DNA of 19,043 nucleotides from Bacteroidales bacterium (GTDB lineage: Bacteria > Bacteroidota > Bacteroidia > Bacteroidales > UBA4417). Position 1 is the first letter of the stretch. Each line of letters opens with the position of its first letter. The stretch spans positions 1 through 19,043 of the forward strand of contig JANXXZ010000284.1 of NCBI GenBank assembly GCA_025350385.1. The letters run 5' to 3'. The notes under the pieces were generated by a model that was not told the origin of the DNA, did not search any database, and saw only the letters and a list, made by a program, of their open reading frames with translations. Below are positions 14,186 through 19,043 of this stretch, piece by piece. A program made the position numbers and the translations under genes.

Positions 14186-16459
14186 TTATTTTACTACAAC
14201 CATTTTCGAAACCAGTTCAATCATCTGGCCAGCCTTCCCGATTTTTAATCTTATCTTTACATTATAGATTCCTGAAGATAAACTCCTGATCGGGATAGTA
14301 ATAGGAAAGCCGGTAACCATTTCTATATAAAGAACTCTCTTCCCCGGCAAATCGTAAATTTCTATTTCACAGCTACCGACATTCTCAGCTCCTGGTATTT
14401 CAAGGCTGATCGATTCAGTTGCCGGGTTAGGCCTTATTAAAAGTTTATAATCTGCTTCCTGATCCGGACCATGGATACTGTTTGCCGAAACTTTAATGCC
14501 TTCAAAGTAACCAATCCCACCTGAATAATTCCCGACAAACAAATCAGTCAAGGAATCTCCGTCGAGGTTTCCGGCCGCGACAGCCGATCTCCAGCCTTCC
14601 TTTACCCCGTTCAATGTGCCGGCCAGGGTGAATTTACCGGATAAATTCCCTTCAATGTCTTTATAAACAAATACATCACCGAATTCCGAACCCACATAAA
14701 GGCTGATTTTACCATCATTGCCTTTCAGGAATGCTGGCACACTGTACCCGAAATAAGAAAGTGATGTATTGGTAACATCAATTCCTCCAAGCGAATCGGT
14801 AACGCGGGTGTATTGTGGATTTGAAGCGGGACCGATATTCTTAAAATAAGTAAGTGTACCATCCCGTTTTCCGCTGATTATATCATTCAATCCATCAACA
14901 TCCAGGTCAATGATCTGAGGAGCGCTGAAATTACCTACACCAAGCTGCCTGTAGGCCGGGTCATTCAGAATGAAATCAGCCGGCTGTCCGACTGATGCAT
15001 AATTCTGAAGGTATACAAACTTTCCCTTTGAATTTCCGCATAAAAGGTCGGGAACTCCGTCGCCATTTACATCGCCGATCGCGGGGACCAGGGATTGCAT
15101 TTTTAGGTCACTCAAGCCAAGGTAATCGCGATCAATAAGCTGAAAAGCAGGTTGCTGATGTGTCCCGATGTTTTTAAGAAGCGCAAGTGAAGAAACGTAT
15201 TCACAGACAAGACCTGTTGCAGGGGTGTAATAAGAAGTATCCAGATAACCAAAATTCCCGACAATCAGATCCTGCAACCCATCGCCGTTATAATCGAAAA
15301 AAACCGGGTAGGCACCTGAGCCGAAGTCAAGCATCTCATCCTGAAGGAAATCATCCTGCTGAAAACTGAAACCGGGGTAAGCGGCAGATTTTTTCCCGGA
15401 ATTCAGGTAGAGCCAACAACTGTGGTTGTTCTGTGAACGCACTAGGCTTGGATCAAAAGGGGAAACCAGCATATCGGGATGCCCGTCGTTATTCACGTCA
15501 ATGAGCGTGACTGCCGGGAAAGAAGGTATGTTAACCGGGTGAACAGTAGTCGGGAAATCAGTAGTTTGGGAAATCATAACGGCTGTATCAGCAGTCCCGC
15601 CATTGGTCAATGCGATTACACCCGGGAAATCCACATCGCCGATCACCAGGTCTTTCCGCCCTGAGTCATTAAAGTCGTATGCCAGCAAGGTTGAACCGGT
15701 GTGTTTCGGATCGCTGTCCTTCAACTGCCTGGATTGGTCGAAACTCACACAGGTATCCAGGATAATGGCATTTGATTCAGCCCCTTCAGCAAATCGTCCC
15801 CAGCAGTTTGACGATTTTACAAACACAAGTGAATCGGCTGTCCCATAAAGCTCCATGGACATATTTTTATGCCATTCAACGAACGAACCCAGGCCCCAGA
15901 ATGTAAGGATATCCTGGTCGCCGTCGCCGTCAATGTCAGCGATTGCAGGATAATCGGCAGAAGTAACCAATATATTGGTAAGCGTAATACCCTGCAGCGA
16001 GGTTAAATAGGGATGAGTTACCTGTGTAAACCGAAGTGCTGTATCTGAATCATTCCGATAAACCTTGATTCCGCCGGTTGTATAGGTAAAAATATCTTCC
16101 TTCCCGTCGTCGTTATAATCCACCAGTTCCATTAATTCCCTGAGTGGCGGAAATTTGGCAACATACTGAGGTGCATATGAATAACTGATACTACCAGGAA
16201 CATTATTATTTATAAAAGTGAGCAGCCGGTTTCCATGCCGGTCAAATACCACTAAATCCTTAACCCCGTCACGATTCAGATCAATGCTGCCGAACTGGCA
16301 GCTGTTCAGCCCCCCGGCAAAGGGGAAAGCCAGTTCATGACCATTTGTATCCAGCACCCGGACCGTATTTACTTGCTTGTAATTGAAATCTCCATCCGTC
16401 TGAGCCATCACGGTCAAACTGAACAACCCACAAGCAACCATTATCTTGAATCTATTCAT
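14186..16459 (-). CDS. Secreted FG-GAP/VCBS-repeat protein with T9SS type A sorting domain
   Basis: From the ATG at 16459 the product is 757 residues: a signal peptide (about 1-20, ending VMAQ), a long repeat region, and a C-terminal T9SS type A sorting domain (about 672-757, with RPNPA at 676-680, SLSSGIYNVKI, and the end SKMVVVK). At least nine DxNxDGxxD calcium loops mark FG-GAP/VCBS repeats. Examples are DLNRDGVKDL (60), DYNDDGKEDI (114), DIDGDGDQDI (175), DVNNDGHPDM (321), DYNGDGLQDL (389), DVNGDGVPDL (463) and DLDVDGLNDI (518). Such repeats build beta-propellers. The protein should be exported by Sec and then delivered to the cell surface or medium by the type IX system, but its ligand is unknown. 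The in-frame ATG at 16522 would add 21 charged residues before the signal peptide and is rejected. It converges with the LOG gene. Confidence 0.9.
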   Translation of the reverse strand: MNRFKIMVACGLFSLTVMAQTDGDFNYKQVNTVRVLDTNGHELAFPFAGGLNSCQFGSIDLNRDGVKDLVVFDRHGNRLLTFINNNVPGSISYSYAPQYVAKFPPLRELMELVDYNDDGKEDIFTYTTGGIKVYRNDSDTALRFTQVTHPYLTSLQGITLTNILVTSADYPAIADIDGDGDQDILTFWGLGSFVEWHKNMSMELYGTADSLVFVKSSNCWGRFAEGAESNAIILDTCVSFDQSRQLKDSDPKHTGSTLLAYDFNDSGRKDLVIGDVDFPGVIALTNGGTADTAVMISQTTDFPTTVHPVNIPSFPAVTLIDVNNDGHPDMLVSPFDPSLVRSQNNHSCWLYLNSGKKSAAYPGFSFQQDDFLQDEMLDFGSGAYPVFFDYNGDGLQDLIVGNFGYLDTSYYTPATGLVCEYVSSLALLKNIGTHQQPAFQLIDRDYLGLSDLKMQSLVPAIGDVNGDGVPDLLCGNSKGKFVYLQNYASVGQPADFILNDPAYRQLGVGNFSAPQIIDLDVDGLNDIISGKRDGTLTYFKNIGPASNPQYTRVTDSLGGIDVTNTSLSYFGYSVPAFLKGNDGKISLYVGSEFGDVFVYKDIEGNLSGKFTLAGTLNGVKEGWRSAVAAGNLDGDSLTDLFVGNYSGGIGYFEGIKVSANSIHGPDQEADYKLLIRPNPATESISLEIPGAENVGSCEIEIYDLPGKRVLYIEMVTGFPITIPIRSLSSGIYNVKIRLKIGKAGQMIELVSKMVVVK

Positions 16460-16530
16460 TTTCTTCAATCTAAATTTTTCTTGGGCTGATTGACTAAATA
16501 TTATGATAGATTGTCTACTCAATCATCCAA

Positions 16531-16570
16531 CTCAGTGTCCCTCAGTGCCCTTAGTGTCTCCGTGGTAAAT
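16531..16570. repeat. Single-arm CACnnAGG-family repeat
   Basis: On minus this reads ACCACGGAGACACTAAGGG, followed by CACTGAGGGACACTGAG: short CACnnAG units after an ACCAC head, the same wording as the right arm of the inverted repeat at 14078-14164. No complementary arm is visible nearby. It lies between the FG-GAP gene start (16459) and the EEP gene end (16615). Confidence 0.6.
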
Positions 16571-16614
16571 ATTTAAGGTCAGGACGATTATTTTCAACGC
16601 ATTCAAAAGCGAAA

Positions 16615-17481
16615 CTAAAACGCCAGATGAACCACCACCGGCAGATGATCCGAAGCATAGTACTTCCCCTGGTGATCGTTAAGCACACGTTGAGAGATCA
16701 CTTTTGAAACGTGCTTAACAAAAACATAATCAATCCTTTCACCCGGCAATACCCCGACTTCAAATCCGGTATATGTATATGCCGGACCTGTTAAATGAGC
16801 TGAAATAACCCTGGAGTCAAGCATACACGTTGGATCAGATTTGTCAGTCAGAATCCGGATGGGTTCAGCATCCGGGACAGCATTAAAATCACCTGTCAGA
16901 ATAACTGGGTATTTTCCGGCTATTGAGTCAATAGCATGCAAAACCAGCAAAGCGCTGTTCCGCCTTGCAACTTCGCCTTCATGATCGAAATGGGTATTGA
17001 AATAAAAAAACGACTTCCCGGTTTTAATTTCTTTCAGCCTGGCCCAGGTGACAATGCGGTTGCAGGCAGCGTCCCATCCCCTGCTCCCGGCCACTGAAGG
17101 CGTTTGTGAAAGCCAGAAAGTTCCTGATATTATCACTGAAATGTGCTTTTTATCGTAAAAGACAGAAGAAAACTCACCGGAATCCTTTCCGTCATCCCGC
17201 CCCACTCCTATCCTGCCGAATCCAGGGAAAGCATTCTCAATATCCCTGACCTGGCTGATAAGGGCTTCCTGTAATCCGAAAATCTCAACGTGTTGTTTGC
17301 GGATCAGGCCTGTCACCAGGTCCCTGCGCGAAGGCCAGGCGTTGGGCCCGTCATCAGGATTGTTATATCGGATATTATAAGTGAGAACGGTTATTCCATC
17401 TTGTTTTATTTGCGTATGCGACATACTCTGCCAGGAGAATGTAAAAAGAAGAAAAAGGATAACCAGCAAGGTTCGTATCAT
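16615..17481 (-). CDS. Exported endonuclease/exonuclease/phosphatase (EEP) family hydrolase
   Basis: This 288-residue protein has an N-terminal signal peptide (hydrophobic 3-17, cleavage near residues 19-23), so it acts outside the cytoplasm. The EEP (DNase I-like) metal-dependent active site is complete: YNIRYNN (35-41), QE with the metal ligand E72, NTHFDH (162-167, with H164 and H167), GDFNAVPD (D198, N200), ERIDYVFV (D251) and the terminal SDHLPVV (D278, H279). Family members hydrolyse phosphodiesters or phosphomonoesters of nucleic acids, inositol phosphates or lipids, and the substrate is not evident. Close Bacteroidetes homologues are usually annotated only as endonuclease/exonuclease/phosphatase family. 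The gap to the FG-GAP gene is 155 bp, so co-transcription is possible but not shown. The stop is TAG. Confidence 0.92.
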   Translation of the reverse strand: MIRTLLVILFLLFTFSWQSMSHTQIKQDGITVLTYNIRYNNPDDGPNAWPSRRDLVTGLIRKQHVEIFGLQEALISQVRDIENAFPGFGRIGVGRDDGKDSGEFSSVFYDKKHISVIISGTFWLSQTPSVAGSRGWDAACNRIVTWARLKEIKTGKSFFYFNTHFDHEGEVARRNSALLVLHAIDSIAGKYPVILTGDFNAVPDAEPIRILTDKSDPTCMLDSRVISAHLTGPAYTYTGFEVGVLPGERIDYVFVKHVSKVISQRVLNDHQGKYYASDHLPVVVHLAF

Positions 17482-17608
17482 AAATCTATAAGGTTATAAT
17501 CCGGTTGAAACCATGTTCTCTTTTCAAGCAAAGGTCGGTAAATATTCAGTTTCATGATCAATCATATTCCCGAAACAAAGCCGGTCCGATCGTTTTCCTA
17601 AAAATGGG

Positions 17609-17616
17609 TACCTTTG
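17609..17616 (+). promoter_or_regulatory. Putative -7 promoter box of the ABC-F gene
   Basis: TACCTTTG matches TAnnTTTG and is followed by CGCCCT, giving GGTAnnTTTGCGCCCT in common with the lpdA promoter. It lies 20 bp before the ATG at 17637, so the leader would be very short. No TTG -33 element is seen at the usual distance. Confidence 0.45.
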
Positions 17617-17636
17617 CGCCCTCATAAAAGAACTAA

Positions 17637-19043
17637 ATGATTTCAATTGACGGGCTGACAGTAGAGTTTGGAGGAACCACTCTTTTTAAAGAAATTACAT
17701 TTTCAATTAACGAAAAAGACCGGATTGCCCTTATGGGGAAGAACGGGGCAGGAAAATCAACCCTTCTTAAGATTATTGCAGGGGAAAGAGCTCCCACCCG
17801 CGGCAGAGTATCATCACCCAAGGACACTATAATCGCCTATCTGCCCCAGCAGCTGATGACGCATGATAACCGCACTGTTTTTGAAGAAGCCGCACAGGCA
17901 TTTGCCCATATTTTCAAAATGGAGAAGGAAATTGAAGAACTGAACCAACAGTTAACTACCCGGACCGACTAGGAATCAGCCGCCTATTATGAGCTTATTG
18001 AGCAGGTTTCGGCGCTCAGCGAGAAATTTTATTCAATCGAAGAGATTAATTACGATGCCGAAGTAGAGAAAATCCTCATCGGGCTTGGATTCGTACGTAC
18101 CGATTTCACCCGTCCTACCTCAGAATTCAGTGGCGGATGGCGCATGCGCATTGAACTGGCAAAGATCCTGCTGCAAAAACCCGATCTCATCCTGCTGGAT
18201 GAGCCCACAAACCACATGGATATTGAATCGATCCAGTGGTTTGAAGATTTCCTGATCAACAGCGCCAAAGCAGTGATCGTCATCTCACACGACAGGGCCT
18301 TTGTCGATAATATTACCACACGAACCATCGAGGTGACCATGGGCCGCATTTACGATTACAAGGTAAGTTATTCACTTTACCTCGAACTTCGCAAGGATCG
18401 TCGCGGGCAACAACAGAAACAGTTTGACGAACAACAAAAATTCATCGCTGAAAACCAGGATTTTATAGAGCGTTTCCGGGGCACTTATTCCAAAACAAAC
18501 CAGGTGCAATCGAGGGTCAAGATGCTGGAAAAACTGGAGACTGTTGAAGTGGATGAAGAAGACAGATCCGCTCTTCGACTGAAATTCCCCCCTTCACCCC
18601 GATCGGGCAGTTACCCTGTGGTGATTGAGGACATGGCCAAAAGATATGGAAACCATACCGTGTTTGCAAACGCCAACCTGATGATTCAGCGCGGTGAACG
18701 GGTGGCATTTGTGGGAAAAAACGGTGAAGGCAAGTCAACGCTCGTTAAAAGCATGATGAAGGAAATTGATTATGATGGAAAACTCACTCTCGGCCATAAT
18801 GTAATGATCGGTTATTTTGCACAGAATGAGGCATCGATGCTGGATGAAGATCTTACCGTTTTTCAGACCATTGACGATGTGGCGAAAGGTGATATCCGAA
18901 CCAGAATCAAGGATATACTCGGAGCATTTATGTTTGGAGGTGACAGCTGGAATAAAAAGGTGAAAGTACTTTCGGGCGGAGAACGGACCCGCCTGGCGAT
19001 GATAAAGCTGCTGCTCGAACCGGTAAACCTGCTTATCCTAGAT
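17637..19043 (+). pseudogene. ABC-F family ATPase gene interrupted by an in-frame TAG (3' end outside window)
   Basis: Ignoring one stop codon, the frame is open for all 469 visible codons. The first ABC domain has Walker A GKNGAGKST (34-42), signature SGGWRMRIELA (165-175) and DEPTNHMD (188-195). A charged linker follows (about 245-310), then the second domain with Walker A GKNGEGKST (360-368) and signature LSGGERTR (about 445). This is the soluble ABC-F plan of ribosome-associated translation factors. Codon 112 (17970-17972) is TAG, in the arm region between Walker A and the signature of domain 1, and the downstream frame is intact and conserved. Translation as written gives a useless 111-residue fragment. 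In homologues I recall, a tyrosine follows the RTD, so one base change from TAC/TAT would explain it. A recent nonsense mutation or a sequencing/assembly error is likeliest. Confidence 0.85.

Noticed and set aside
16460..16522. Upstream start for the FG-GAP protein
   Set aside because: It would place 21 mostly polar residues before an otherwise perfect signal peptide beginning MNRFKIMVACG at 16459.
17970..17972. Evidence for TAG recoding as a sense codon in this genome
   Set aside because: TAG ends the PLP enzyme, transglycosylase, nucleoside kinase, LOG and EEP genes at the family-expected C-termini, so it is a normal stop here.

Overview
The window reads as chromosome of an environmental member of the Bacteroidetes, probably Bacteroidales-like. 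The evidence is a secreted protein with a type IX secretion (T9SS) sorting domain, several promoter boxes of the TAnnTTTG type used by the Bacteroidetes primary sigma factor, weak or absent Shine-Dalgarno sequences, and Bacteroidetes-style versions of UvrA, the TGS/ThrRS-like nucleoside kinase and an ABC-F protein. No tRNA, rRNA, CRISPR, transposase, phage or plasmid gene is visible. The gene content is mostly housekeeping. The unusual content lies between the genes.

Layout. 1-504 is the 3' end of a gene with universal-stress-protein-like domains (+). 789-1472 is a VIT1/CCC1-type metal transporter (-). 1628-2827 is a PLP-dependent trans-sulfuration enzyme of the methionine gamma-lyase type (-), divergent from an Lrp/AsnC regulator (3250-3708, +). 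3934-4638 is a lipoprotein of unknown function, followed by a clear intrinsic terminator. From 4853 to 13987 all genes lie on +: dihydrolipoyl dehydrogenase, dTDP-4-dehydrorhamnose 3,5-epimerase, a membrane-anchored lytic transglycosylase, UvrA, a nucleoside kinase and a LOG-family protein. The gaps of about 70-290 bp argue against one tight operon. On - follow an FG-GAP/VCBS-repeat T9SS cargo protein (14186-16459) and an exported endonuclease/exonuclease/phosphatase-family enzyme (16615-17481). The window ends inside an ABC-F ATPase gene (17637 onward, +) that carries an in-frame TAG at codon 112.

The most notable signal is short-period repeat DNA in almost every larger intergenic gap. Five loci (about 584-618, 683-710, 3746-3803, 6243-6460, 7084-7161) share a 7-bp period and a GGNACNN-like unit (GGTACCN, GGAACCN and similar), most extensively in the roughly 215 bp after lpdA. 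A sixth locus (2856-2931) has a different heptamer pair, GGATTGC/GGATGTC. A second family, with ACCRC...CACnnAGG-like units, occurs at 1532-1620, 14078-14164 (both as imperfect inverted repeats) and 16531-16570 (one arm). Each locus has its own consensus but the same periodicity, which suggests repeated local amplification. Formally they resemble the short tandemly repeated heptamers of cyanobacteria. Their function is unknown.

Little functional coupling between the genes can be claimed. The best-supported link is the divergent Lrp/AsnC regulator and PLP enzyme pair, a layout typical of local control of amino-acid catabolism.
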